Position numbers and translations under genes: made by a program
The notes under the pieces: model-generated
Databases searched by the model: none
Told to the model about the DNA's origin: nothing
The model's input: the letters and a program-made list of their open reading frames with translations, nothing else
DNA from: Geosporobacter subterraneus DSM 17957
GTDB taxonomy: Bacteria > Bacillota > Clostridia > Peptostreptococcales > Thermotaleaceae
Reading direction: 5' to 3'
DNA: 51,959 bases
Assembly: GCF_900142145.1 (NCBI RefSeq)
Contig: NZ_FQZV01000031.1
Coordinates: 1 to 51,959 of the forward strand
In this document: positions 15,558-23,588 of the stretch, piece by piece
How positions within the stretch are numbered: the first letter of the stretch is position 1
How the letters are laid out: every line of letters begins with the position of its first letter

Positions 15558-15821
15558 ATGTCTCTTACACAGGGTGAAGAGGTAGAAGAAAGAATGGGTC
15601 AGTATAAAGGGGTTCGTACAGCTTTTAATATGATTGCAAGTATTGCTGTATTTTTCGGATTTAAAACGGGAGTTTTCAGTTTAACTTCACCTGTAAAGGT
15701 TACTTTCGTTATTGCAGCAGCGTCTTTAGTCAACCGAATGGTAGCAAAGCGGACAGTGATAAAAAAAGAAACGGGCTCAGCAGTATGGAAAGTAAAGCCG
15801 GACTTACATAAACAGGCTTAA
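15558..15821 (+). CDS. Hypothetical small membrane protein or fragment
   Basis: An 87-codon frame with two hydrophobic stretches (about residues 22-42 and 47-62) around FNMIASIAVFFGFKTGVFSL and VTFVIAAASLVNRMVAKR. I do not recognise the family. There is no clear ribosome binding site at the ATG and its start overlaps the end of an opposite-strand remnant, so it may be the C-terminal part of a longer membrane protein. A terminator follows at once, which supports a genuine gene end. Confidence 0.4.
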   Translation: MSLTQGEEVEERMGQYKGVRTAFNMIASIAVFFGFKTGVFSLTSPVKVTFVIAAASLVNRMVAKRTVIKKETGSAVWKVKPDLHKQA

Positions 15822-15860
15822 AGAAGTCAAGCATTCAAGCGGGGCTTCTTTTTTTTTTTG
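15822..15860 (+). terminator. Terminator
   Basis: AGAAG (15822-15826) pairs with CTTCT (15845-15849), with a T run of about twelve. Confidence 0.7.
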
Positions 15861-16120
15861 AAGTTTTTGTTGCTTACAATTAAAAGTATATACGCTTCCG
15901 CAATGAGCACATTCCAGAACAATCTGATTTTTGAAAAAAATTAAAAGATGGGCAGTGAAAATCTGCGGCATTGAGAAGACTTGAGCTTAGTCATTCACAT
16001 ATTGGTTCATCCTTTAGTAAGATATAATTTAAAATGAAATCACCTATCATTTTATGAAATAATTGAAGGATCTTCTATGAAAACGGTACCAACTAAGCTA
16101 AAAAAGGTATAAATTTTTTC
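15861..16120. other. AT-rich intergenic region
   Basis: No gene of normal size is seen. An 11-codon frame (ATG at 16077, MKTVPTKLKKV) has a GAAGGA site before it but no recognisable peptide features. No AgrB- or AgrD-like gene was found in the stretch. Confidence 0.4.
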
Positions 16121-16177
16121 TGAAAATATGTAGAAATTTCTTGAAAATTGTAGAAATATCTATAACTATAGTATAGA
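16121..16177 (+). promoter_or_regulatory. Tandem direct repeats and promoter candidate before agr-like kinase
   Basis: Two near-identical units, TGAAAATATGTAGAAAT at 16121 and TGAAAATTGTAGAAAT at 16142, follow one another with a period of 20-21 bases, about two helical turns. TATA-rich -10 candidates lie right after them (TATAAC 16161, TATAGT 16167, TATAGA 16172). Paired direct repeats at this spacing are what LytTR regulators bind, and a LytTR gene lies in the downstream operon, so autoregulation is plausible. Confidence 0.5.
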
Positions 16178-16280
16178 ATATTTTTTGGCTCTATAGACTT
16201 GCAGGTATTGGATTTTCAATATTTATTATTAACAAGGAATATATTTCGGATACGAAGATCGATTTTATGCATATTTACAG

Positions 16281-16367
16281 ATGAATAAGGAAAAAGTGCG
16301 TAATATCTACTGCCGGTTTGCCAAAAAAAGACTAAAAAAATATAAGGTGGATGTGTTTGTAAGATGA
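16281..16367 (+). CDS. 28-residue ORF coupled to the agr-like kinase gene
   Basis: ATG at 16281, TGA at 16365-16367, overlapping the kinase ATG as ATGA. The peptide is strongly basic (MNKEKVRNIYCRFAKKRL then KKYKVDVFVR). It is not like AgrD, since the acidic tail is missing. The frame remains open for about 16 more codons upstream (GYEDRFYAYLQ), so it may be the end of a lost gene. The kinase has a poor ribosome site of its own (AAGGTGG 12 bases away), so coupling is likely. Confidence 0.35.
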   Translation: MNKEKVRNIYCRFAKKRLKKYKVDVFVR

Positions 16368-17665
16368 GTACCACAGTTTTATTTTCTTCATTGATTCAAA
16401 TGATCTTAATCATGAGGATTTGGGTTTTGATTGGCTTAGAAATAGAAAAACGTTACTTGCGTTGCGGACTCTTTATTGTGCTTTCCAGCATAACCATCTG
16501 GCTTCTGATTCCAGGTCTTTCTGTGACTGGATATATGGTTCGGTATATAGTCTATGGAGTGATCCTATTCCTGGGGAAGCTGATTTTTGAAAAACCATGG
16601 AAGGAAATTCTATATGACTTTTTTACAATCATCATTATTATTTTCTGCCTTCAGTCCTTTCAGCTAATTTTTCATAAGCTAATGTTTCAGGATTATGTAG
16701 ATTATCAGAGAAATATAAACCATAAAGCTCTTGTGGTGATTGTCAACATAACATTTTTGTTGCTAATTTTCTTCAGCAGCTATTCAAAAAAAATGAAAAC
16801 GTTTTTAAGTGAATTCAGGGATAGCCTGAGAGAAAGCCCAATGATTATTATAAGCTTTGTGATAGTGATTGTCTTAGTAGGCCTGATACTGGATCTTTAC
16901 AAAGAGCAGGTATGGGATCACATCTACCCTTTCTTTGCTGTGACATGGCTCTTATATCTATATAATTTTGCAGGGGTCAAAAGGGCGATTGCATTAAACG
17001 AACAAAAAAAGTCTATAGCTATCTATAAGCAATACTATCCTATATTTTCAAACATCATCACCGATATCAGAAAAAAGCAGCATGAGTTTAATAATCACTT
17101 GAACACTATTTATGGACTGTTGCACCTTGGAGGAATGGATTGGGAAAGAGAGATCCGGCAGTATATTCAGTCCATAAAACATAGTACCGTTAGTACAAGT
17201 CAGTTAGTCCTTCTTGAAAACAGGGTGCTGGCAGCTGTGATCTACAGCAAATTGTTAGAGGCGGCACCAAAGGATATTACCTTTGAATATGATTTGAAGG
17301 ATTTTAACGACTACCCTGTAGAGGACTATGAACTAGTTGAAATATTGTGCAATCTATTAAATAATGCCTTTGAAGCTGCAGAGCAGTCAGGATCTAAAGA
17401 AAAGCATGTTATTCTAGAGATGGGATCTGAGGAGAATGTAAGATACTTAGAGGTTAGAAATAATAGTATTGAGTTTGACCTTGAGGATTTGGAGAACATA
17501 TGTAAAGCCGGATATACAACAAAAGGCAACGGGAGGGGTTACGGCCTCTGCAATGTGATGAATATTGTTAAGCGAAATAGCGGGAGACTTGAAATATTCT
17601 TTGAGGCTGGATATACAGTGTTTCGCATTTCCTTTATTGATTTAAAGCAGGAAATGATGGGGTAA
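16364..17665 (+). CDS. GHKL sensor histidine kinase, agr-like
   Basis: A 433-residue membrane kinase. About six hydrophobic segments fill residues 5-205, the sensor part. The phosphoacceptor is H240 in KKQHEFNNHLNTIYGLLHL, the N-box is LLNNAFEAAEQ near 340 and the G-box GRGYGLCNVMNIV near 388. This is the HPK10/AgrC layout, which usually senses a peptide. The LytTR regulator gene starts 13 bases later. No autoinducer peptide or AgrB maturation gene is adjacent, so the ligand may be made elsewhere or be something else. ATG chosen because it overlaps the upstream short ORF. Confidence 0.85.
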   Translation: MSTTVLFSSLIQMILIMRIWVLIGLEIEKRYLRCGLFIVLSSITIWLLIPGLSVTGYMVRYIVYGVILFLGKLIFEKPWKEILYDFFTIIIIIFCLQSFQLIFHKLMFQDYVDYQRNINHKALVVIVNITFLLLIFFSSYSKKMKTFLSEFRDSLRESPMIIISFVIVIVLVGLILDLYKEQVWDHIYPFFAVTWLLYLYNFAGVKRAIALNEQKKSIAIYKQYYPIFSNIITDIRKKQHEFNNHLNTIYGLLHLGGMDWEREIRQYIQSIKHSTVSTSQLVLLENRVLAAVIYSKLLEAAPKDITFEYDLKDFNDYPVEDYELVEILCNLLNNAFEAAEQSGSKEKHVILEMGSEENVRYLEVRNNSIEFDLEDLENICKAGYTTKGNGRGYGLCNVMNIVKRNSGRLEIFFEAGYTVFRISFIDLKQEMMG

Positions 17666-17678
17666 AGGGGTAAATTAG

Positions 17679-18407
17679 ATGATTTATGTTTTGGTTTTAG
17701 AAGATCAGCCGGTACAAAGGCGGCGATTAGTAGAAATTCTAGAAAGGGCAGACAGGGGGGTTTGCGTACTGGAGACAGACTCTATAGATAGTGGATTGGA
17801 GATATCTAAAAATTATCCAATAAACTTATTCTTTATAGACATTGAGTTAAAAGATGGTTCCGGACTAACATTTGCTGAGGAAATTAGAAAAAATCCCAGA
17901 TATGAATTTGCCTGGATTATATTTATTACTTCTTATTATGAGCATATGTTAAGGGCGTTTAAACGGATTCATTGCTATGATTATATCATCAAGCCCTATG
18001 AAGATGAAGAGATTGAGAAATTAACGCAAAAGCTGCTGCGCTCTCCCCAAAATAATAAGGTACAGGAGGCATTTTTGACTTTTGAAATAAACGGGGTATT
18101 CATGCGCTTTTATATAAAGGATATTTATTTTATAGAGGCAATGGGCAAGCATTGTATGATTCACGCGATCCACGGCCAGTACCTGATTAAGCGGATGCCA
18201 TTGAAAAATGTATTGAATATGGACAGCAGCAGCGGTTTGATTCAGATACACCGGTCCTATATCATCAACCCCCATCGGATCAAAATGGTGGACTGTAGGT
18301 TTGGATCATGGATGATCTATTTCGAAGGGTACGACAAGACTGCTATGGTAGGATTTACATTTCAAAATAAAATGAGAAAATATTTATCATTACAGGAAGA
18401 ACTGTAA
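17679..18407 (+). CDS. LytTR-family response regulator, agr-like
   Basis: A 242-residue regulator. The receiver has D9, phosphoacceptor D54 in FFIDIELKDGSG, T84 in IFITSYYE and K105 in YIIKPYED. The C-terminal LytTR DNA-binding domain runs from about residue 130 (FYIKDIYFIEAMGKHC) to RSYIINPHRIKMV. It forms a two-gene operon with the kinase, preceded by AAGGGG. The tandem repeats upstream of the operon are a likely target. Confidence 0.9.
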   Translation: MIYVLVLEDQPVQRRRLVEILERADRGVCVLETDSIDSGLEISKNYPINLFFIDIELKDGSGLTFAEEIRKNPRYEFAWIIFITSYYEHMLRAFKRIHCYDYIIKPYEDEEIEKLTQKLLRSPQNNKVQEAFLTFEINGVFMRFYIKDIYFIEAMGKHCMIHAIHGQYLIKRMPLKNVLNMDSSSGLIQIHRSYIINPHRIKMVDCRFGSWMIYFEGYDKTAMVGFTFQNKMRKYLSLQEEL

Positions 18408-18408
18408 A

Positions 18409-18456
18409 AAGAAAGCGTGTTTCGGGAAAAAACCCAGAAATATGCTTTCTTTTTTC
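18409..18456 (+). terminator. Terminator of the agr-like operon
   Basis: AGAAAGC (18410-18416) pairs with GCTTTCT (18444-18450), extended inward by TTTC/GAAA and GG/CC; T run follows. Confidence 0.75.
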
Positions 18457-18737
18457 ATAATACGACAGAATTTATTCCTTAATAGCAATAGTTCATTCCA
18501 TATTGATTGTGAAGCAATACAGATATAGTATGATATTCTTGTGATTAGAAAATCCACGAACAACAGAGAGGCCTTGAATATCCTTGAATTTTCAGATAAG
18601 AATAATGATGCTGCTTCTCCCAAAAATTAAAAGGCTTAAGCTATTCCTATAGAAGTATGAAACAGAACATCCGTTGAAAGTAGTATATTCTGCAAAGGGG
18701 TTTACAAATAAATCTTTAAACAATGAGGGGGGTAAAT
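18457..18737. other. Intergenic region before HD-GYP gene
   Basis: No gene is seen. It must hold the promoter of the HD-GYP/chemoreceptor pair, but no clear sigma-A or sigma-D site stands out. GAGGGGGG (18726-18733) is the ribosome binding site of the next gene. Confidence 0.4.
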
Positions 18738-19334
18738 ATGCTACATTCAGGTTGTGATTTCGCAGATTACAGCTTGTATCCCAATATACTTACAGCGATG
18801 ATGGAGGATATCAAGCAAGAAGTAATCGGTCATTCCAGTAGAATGAGCCACATGATGGAAAACTGGGGGCATTATATGAACTTCGGGAATGAGGATATTA
18901 AGGATTTAGTATTGGCAGCAAAGTATCACGATATCGGGAAATTTGCTATACCCAGGGAAGTATTGTTTAAACCCGATCGGTTAAATGACAGCGACTGGCA
19001 AATTATCCGAAATCACTCCAGTATAGGCTATTATATTGCCAGCAATACAAAAATGTTAAATAAGGTAGCAAAGGTAATATTGCATCATCATGAAAGATGG
19101 GACGGAAAAGGTTATCCCGCTCAGCTTAAGGCAGAGGAAATCCCCCAGGGGGCCAGAATGATAGCCATTTTAGATGCCTACGATGCAATGGTTTCGGAGA
19201 GATCCTATAAAAAGGCAATATCCTCCTACGAAGCATTGCAGGAAATCAAAAAATGCTCAGGAACACAATTCGATCCTAATCTGGTAGAACAATTTATTAT
19301 GATACTTGAAGGTAACAAGGAGTGTGCAGTATGA
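18738..19334 (+). CDS. HD-GYP cyclic-di-GMP phosphodiesterase, stand-alone
   Basis: A 198-residue single-domain HD-GYP protein that should hydrolyse c-di-GMP. Key residues are H64-D65 in [13 protein letters not shown], the [12 protein letters not shown] block with GYP at 125-127, and DAYDAM with SERSYKKA. The ATG at 18738 follows GAGGGGGG; an in-frame ATG at 18723 overlaps that site. The stop overlaps the ATG of the chemoreceptor gene (ATGA), so the two are made together, tying c-di-GMP turnover to a chemotactic input. No sensor domain is attached, so control probably comes through the partner or expression. Confidence 0.9.
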   Translation: MLHSGCDFADYSLYPNILTAMMEDIKQEVIGHSSRMSHMMENWGHYMNFGNEDIKDLVLAAKYHDIGKFAIPREVLFKPDRLNDSDWQIIRNHSSIGYYIASNTKMLNKVAKVILHHHERWDGKGYPAQLKAEEIPQGARMIAILDAYDAMVSERSYKKAISSYEALQEIKKCSGTQFDPNLVEQFIMILEGNKECAV

Positions 19335-21334
19335 AGCTGAGAACGAAAATACTAATTCCTTTGATAATCATTCTTATATTGGCCATTGGCACTTTAGGAG
19401 CATTTGCATATTTTAAGGCCTATGATCTTGCAATGTTGATGATCCATTCCCAGCTGAAGGATGCTCTCAGTACGGTGGAGGATACCATGCAGGAAAGGCT
19501 GGATATGGTCAATATTACCAAAGAGGCACTGAATGAAAAAAACATAAAGCTAGCCTATTCCATTGCAAGGCTTATTGCGGTCAACACCGATATCTTAAAA
19601 ACAGAAAATATGATAAAGCTTGCTCAGGATTTTGGTGTGGATGAAATTCATGTTGTAGATAAGGATGGCATTTTAGTCAATGGAAATAAGCCTGAGTTTT
19701 ATGGATTTGATTTTAAAACCACAGAGCAGACAAGCCCATTCCTGAGGGCTATTGAAGACAAAAGCTTTTCCTTAGCCCAGGAACCCACGCCAAGGGGGGT
19801 AGATCAAGTACTTTTTCAATATATTGGCGTAGCTAGAATGGATCAGCCTGGGGTCGTCCAAATCGGTTTGGAGCCAAAGGCAGTACAAGAGCTCATCGGA
19901 AAAATGGATGTTCAGGGTCTGGTAGAACGTATGCATATCGGGAAATCAGGGTATGTCTATGTTTTAGACGAAGAAGCCGTAGTGATCGCTCATCCGGAAC
20001 AAAAACAAATCGGATTGGATATTAAGAGCTACGATTGGGGTATACAAATCCTAGAGAAAAATGAAGGGACCATCCGCTATGTGTATGAGGGCATAGAAAA
20101 AGCCGCAATGTATAAAAGGTGGAATCAATCGATTATCGTGGCAACCTTTACAATATCTGAATTTATGGATTATGTTAAGGCCTTTAGGTCAGGAATACTG
20201 CTGATCCTGGTAGGTGCTATATCCATATCCATTTTAATTATTTCCCTACTGATCAGAAAGCAGATAACCTATCCTCTCCAAAGATTAGCAAAATCTATGG
20301 AGGAAGCGGGAAATGGAAATCTTTCTACAGTAATTCATAGGGAATCCACAGATGAAATCGGCCTATTGGGAAAAAGCTTTGCAAAAATGATTCAGCAAAT
20401 GAAAAAAATGATTCAGGATATTCAAGAAACTGCCTTTAAATCCAGAAATACCTCTGATATGATTGTAAATACCACAGAAGAAATGGGGGCCTCAAGCACA
20501 GAGATTGCAAAAACGATCCAGGAGATCGCTTCTGGAGCCGGAAATCAGGCCATAGAAGCCAATCGAAGCTACGATATTACCAATGATTTGGCGAAAAGAA
20601 TTGAAGACATGAGTCACAAGCTGAATACTGCATATAAGGATGCCACCCAGATGCAGGAAAAAAATGACTTGGGAATTCAATCCCTTACTGAACTGACCAA
20701 AGGGTTTGAGGATAATACAAAAGCATCCGTTTCTGTAGGAATGGGGATTGAAGAGCTGGGGAAAAAATCAAGTCATATCAACATGATCGTAGAGACGATA
20801 CAGTCCATTGCAGGGCAAACCGGCCTATTGGCGCTCAATGCCGCCATTGAGGCTGCAAGGGCAGGAGATCAGGGCCGTGGCTTTGCGGTGGTGGCTGATG
20901 AGATTCGAAAGCTGGCGGATCAATCATCTAAGGCAACAGGAGAAATCCAAAGAATGATACAAGAGATTATGGCTGTGATGCAGCATACCGGTGCTACCAT
21001 GGATGACGCAAAGGTTATCGTAGAAAGAGCCAACCACTATTTAGATCAAACGAAAGAGGTATACCTGGGAATGAAAATATCGGTAGACCACGTGATGCAG
21101 CATATCCAATCTCTTCACGAGGATATTCAATTTGTCAACAAATCAAAAGAAAATATGATGGCATCTATCGAAAACATTTCGGCTGTAGCACAGCAGTCCG
21201 CCGCTTCTACGGAGCAAATCAGCGCTGCTGCCCAGGAGCAGACGGCTTCCATAGAAGAAGTGATTGCATCGATACAGGAGTTAGACGCAATGGTAAAAAA
21301 CCTGACAAAATCCGTAGAGATATTCAAAATATAA
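19331..21334 (+). CDS. Methyl-accepting chemotaxis protein with Cache-type sensor
   Basis: A 667-residue chemoreceptor. TM1 spans about residues 8-30, an extracytoplasmic Cache-type domain follows with [22 protein letters not shown]2 is near residues 295-317, then HAMP and a long cytoplasmic coiled coil. The signalling tip is complete: [19 protein letters not shown] and [18 protein letters not shown], which bind CheA/CheW. The ATG at 19331 overlaps the stop of the HD-GYP gene, with AAGGAGTG before it. Its ligand is unknown; Cache domains often bind amino or organic acids. The stop is followed by the hairpin of the CIRCE element. Confidence 0.93.
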   Translation: MKLRTKILIPLIIILILAIGTLGAFAYFKAYDLAMLMIHSQLKDALSTVEDTMQERLDMVNITKEALNEKNIKLAYSIARLIAVNTDILKTENMIKLAQDFGVDEIHVVDKDGILVNGNKPEFYGFDFKTTEQTSPFLRAIEDKSFSLAQEPTPRGVDQVLFQYIGVARMDQPGVVQIGLEPKAVQELIGKMDVQGLVERMHIGKSGYVYVLDEEAVVIAHPEQKQIGLDIKSYDWGIQILEKNEGTIRYVYEGIEKAAMYKRWNQSIIVATFTISEFMDYVKAFRSGILLILVGAISISILIISLLIRKQITYPLQRLAKSMEEAGNGNLSTVIHRESTDEIGLLGKSFAKMIQQMKKMIQDIQETAFKSRNTSDMIVNTTEEMGASSTEIAKTIQEIASGAGNQAIEANRSYDITNDLAKRIEDMSHKLNTAYKDATQMQEKNDLGIQSLTELTKGFEDNTKASVSVGMGIEELGKKSSHINMIVETIQSIAGQTGLLALNAAIEAARAGDQGRGFAVVADEIRKLADQSSKATGEIQRMIQEIMAVMQHTGATMDDAKVIVERANHYLDQTKEVYLGMKISVDHVMQHIQSLHEDIQFVNKSKENMMASIENISAVAQQSAASTEQISAAAQEQTASIEEVIASIQELDAMVKNLTKSVEIFKI

Positions 21335-21351
21335 ATAGCCGGATCAAAAAA

Positions 21352-21378
21352 TTAGCACTCTCGATAAGTGAGTGCTAA
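21352..21378. promoter_or_regulatory. CIRCE element (HrcA operator)
   Basis: TTAGCACTC (21352-21360), nine bases, GAGTGCTAA (21370-21378): an exact match to the CIRCE inverted repeat bound by the heat-shock repressor HrcA. It lies nine bases upstream of the htpG -35 box. As RNA the same repeat, flanked by AAAAA and TTTTT, would also make a rho-independent terminator for the chemoreceptor gene. Confidence 0.92.
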
Positions 21379-21386
21379 TTTTTATA

Positions 21387-21415
21387 TTGACGAAGAATTT
21401 ATCTAGGTGTAATAT
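21387..21415 (+). promoter_or_regulatory. Promoter of htpG
   Basis: TTGACG (21387-21392), 17 bases, TAATAT (21410-21415), just downstream of CIRCE. Confidence 0.75.
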
Positions 21416-21495
21416 AAATTTGTAAAAAACTACAGTTCCTTAGGAATTTACCAGGGACAACAACAAAATACGATCAAATGATCAGGAGGGTATTT

Positions 21496-23394
21496 ATGAG
21501 TAAGCAAAAAGGAAATTTGTCTATCCACAGCGAGAATATTTTTCCTATCATTAAGAAGTGGCTGTATTCAGACCATGATATTTTTATTCGGGAGCTAATT
21601 TCCAACGGATGTGATGCCATCACAAAGGTAAAACGGCTACATAGCTTAGGGGAAGCAGACATAAAGGGCGAGCGGGATTTTTATGTGAAGGTAGTATTGG
21701 ATAAAACAGCAAGAACCCTAAAGTTCATCGATAATGGAATCGGCATGACCGACGAAGAAGTAAAGAAATATATTAACCAAATCGCTTTTTCCGGGGCAGA
21801 GGATTTTCTAAAGAATTATAAGGATAAAGGGGACCGGGATCAGATCATTGGACATTTTGGATTGGGCTTTTATTCCTCCTTTATGGTAGCCGATGTGGTG
21901 GAAATCCATACCCTATCCTACCGCCCCGGCACAGAAGCAGTGAAATGGCGCTGCGACGGCGGTACGGAGTTTGAGATGGAGGCAGGCGACAGAACCGAAA
22001 GAGGTACGGAGATTACCTTGCATCTGGGACAAGATGGGGAAAGCTTCTTAAATGAATTTACTGTGAGAGAAACTATCGAAAAGTATTGTTCTTTTATGCC
22101 CTATCCCATTTACTTTGAGGTGGCAGACAAAGAACCGGAAAAGGATAAGGATGGAAATATCATTGTCTCTGAGCCGGAAGCATTAAATGATACTGCACCG
22201 CTTTATTTAAAGCAGCCGAATGCATGCAACGATGAGGATTATAAAATCTTTTACAGAAAGACCTTTAAAGATTTTAGGGAGCCTTTATTCTGGATACATC
22301 TTAACATGGATTATCCCTTTAATCTAAAAGGTATTCTCTATTTCCCTAAACTGAACACCGAGTTTGATACGATTGAAGGGCGCATTAAGCTCTATAACAG
22401 TCAGGTTTTCGTCGCGGACAACATCAAAGAGGTTATTCCGGAGTTCCTGCTGCTGTTAAAGGGCGTGATTGATTGCCCGGATTTGCCATTGAATGTATCC
22501 CGAAGCTTTTTGCAAAATGACGGTTTTGTACGAAAAATTTCTGATTATATTACAAAAAAGGTGGCAGATAAACTCAACAGCTTATTTAAAGACAACCGAG
22601 CAGAGTTTGAAAAGTTCTGGGAAGATATCAGTCCTTTCGTAAAATACGGATTAATTAAGGATCACAAATTCTATGAAAAAATTGAGGGCATTGTCCTTTA
22701 TAAGACAACCAGCGAGCAGTACGTTACTGCTCAGGAATACCTGGAAAAGCATACCGGAAAGCTGGAAAAACAGATTTACTATGTGTCTGATCCCATCCAG
22801 CAGGCCCAGTATGTGAAGCTGTTGAAAGAGCATGAGGTAGAGGCAGTGATTCTGGAGCATAGTATAGATTCAGCCTTTATATCCCATATGGAAATGAAAA
22901 AGAATGATATCCACTTCAAGCGGGTAGACTCAGATATTTCAGAGCTCATGAAGGATTCCGACCAAGGGGTGGATGAAGAGATTAAAAACAAAGAAGTCGA
23001 AGCTTTAACAGCTGTATTTAATAAGGCCCTTAATAAAGAAAACACCAAGCTTCAGCTTGAAAATTTAAAATCTGAGGACATCGCTGCCATGATCATACTT
23101 TCTGAGGATAACCGAAGAATGCAGGAGATGATGCAGCGTTACAGCCTGGGAGGCTTTAATCCGAGTATGATGCCCAGCGAGGAGATCCTGGTATTGAATA
23201 AAAAGCATCCTTTAATTCAATTCTGTCTACGCCATGCTAAAGTAGATTCAGAAGAGGTCAAATTAGTTGCCCAGCAGGTGTATGATTTGGCAATGCTGAG
23301 CCATAAGCCTCTGTCGCCGGAGGCTATGACCAGCTTCATCGGGCGCAGCAATGAAATAATGAAGCGTATGATTACATTCCAAGAAAATAATTAA
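21496..23394 (+). CDS. htpG: Molecular chaperone HtpG (Hsp90)
   Basis: A 632-residue Hsp90 ATPase. N-terminal GHKL motifs are RELISNGCDAITKVKR, KFIDNGIGMTDEE and GHFGLGFYSSFMVADVVEI; the middle domain carries PLNVSRSFLQND with the catalytic arginine loop. The N-box reads SNGCDAI where most bacterial proteins have SNASDAL, a variant seen in some Clostridia. The ATG at 21496 follows AGGAGGG (21483-21489); the upstream in-frame ATG at 21478 overlaps it. The perfect CIRCE upstream implies HrcA control, unlike B. subtilis htpG. A terminator follows. Confidence 0.95.
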   Translation: MSKQKGNLSIHSENIFPIIKKWLYSDHDIFIRELISNGCDAITKVKRLHSLGEADIKGERDFYVKVVLDKTARTLKFIDNGIGMTDEEVKKYINQIAFSGAEDFLKNYKDKGDRDQIIGHFGLGFYSSFMVADVVEIHTLSYRPGTEAVKWRCDGGTEFEMEAGDRTERGTEITLHLGQDGESFLNEFTVRETIEKYCSFMPYPIYFEVADKEPEKDKDGNIIVSEPEALNDTAPLYLKQPNACNDEDYKIFYRKTFKDFREPLFWIHLNMDYPFNLKGILYFPKLNTEFDTIEGRIKLYNSQVFVADNIKEVIPEFLLLLKGVIDCPDLPLNVSRSFLQNDGFVRKISDYITKKVADKLNSLFKDNRAEFEKFWEDISPFVKYGLIKDHKFYEKIEGIVLYKTTSEQYVTAQEYLEKHTGKLEKQIYYVSDPIQQAQYVKLLKEHEVEAVILEHSIDSAFISHMEMKKNDIHFKRVDSDISELMKDSDQGVDEEIKNKEVEALTAVFNKALNKENTKLQLENLKSEDIAAMIILSEDNRRMQEMMQRYSLGGFNPSMMPSEEILVLNKKHPLIQFCLRHAKVDSEEVKLVAQQVYDLAMLSHKPLSPEAMTSFIGRSNEIMKRMITFQENN

Positions 23395-23405
23395 CAACAG
23401 TTCAT

Positions 23406-23438
23406 CCCTGTCTATAGATATTTAGACAGGGATTTTGC
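23406..23438 (+). terminator. Terminator of htpG
   Basis: CCCTGTCT (23406-23413) pairs with AGACAGGG (23424-23431), followed by ATTTTG. Confidence 0.7.
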
Positions 23439-23479
23439 TTAAATATTATAGTTAAAAATGGAAATAAAAGAGGATTATT

Positions 23480-23501
23480 GTAATATTTTTCAGAATATTA
23501 C
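23480..23501. promoter_or_regulatory. Inverted repeat before the GGDEF-EAL gene, possible operator
   Basis: GTAATATT (23480-23487) and AATATTAC (23494-23501) form an 8-bp inverted repeat. A TATAAT box lies about 30 bases downstream (near 23533) with no strong -35, so the repeat may be an operator or part of the promoter region. Confidence 0.4.
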
Positions 23502-23588
23502 TTTATAAAAAACAATATTTCGATAAAAAACCCTATAATTTCACTTTGCTGCTATGTGGCCAGACAATGGTCACGGGGAGGGATGATG

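Noticed and set aside
21352-21378. Plain terminator only
   Set aside because: The repeat is an exact CIRCE with the correct nine-base spacer and lies by the htpG promoter, so operator function is the better call; terminator use is secondary.
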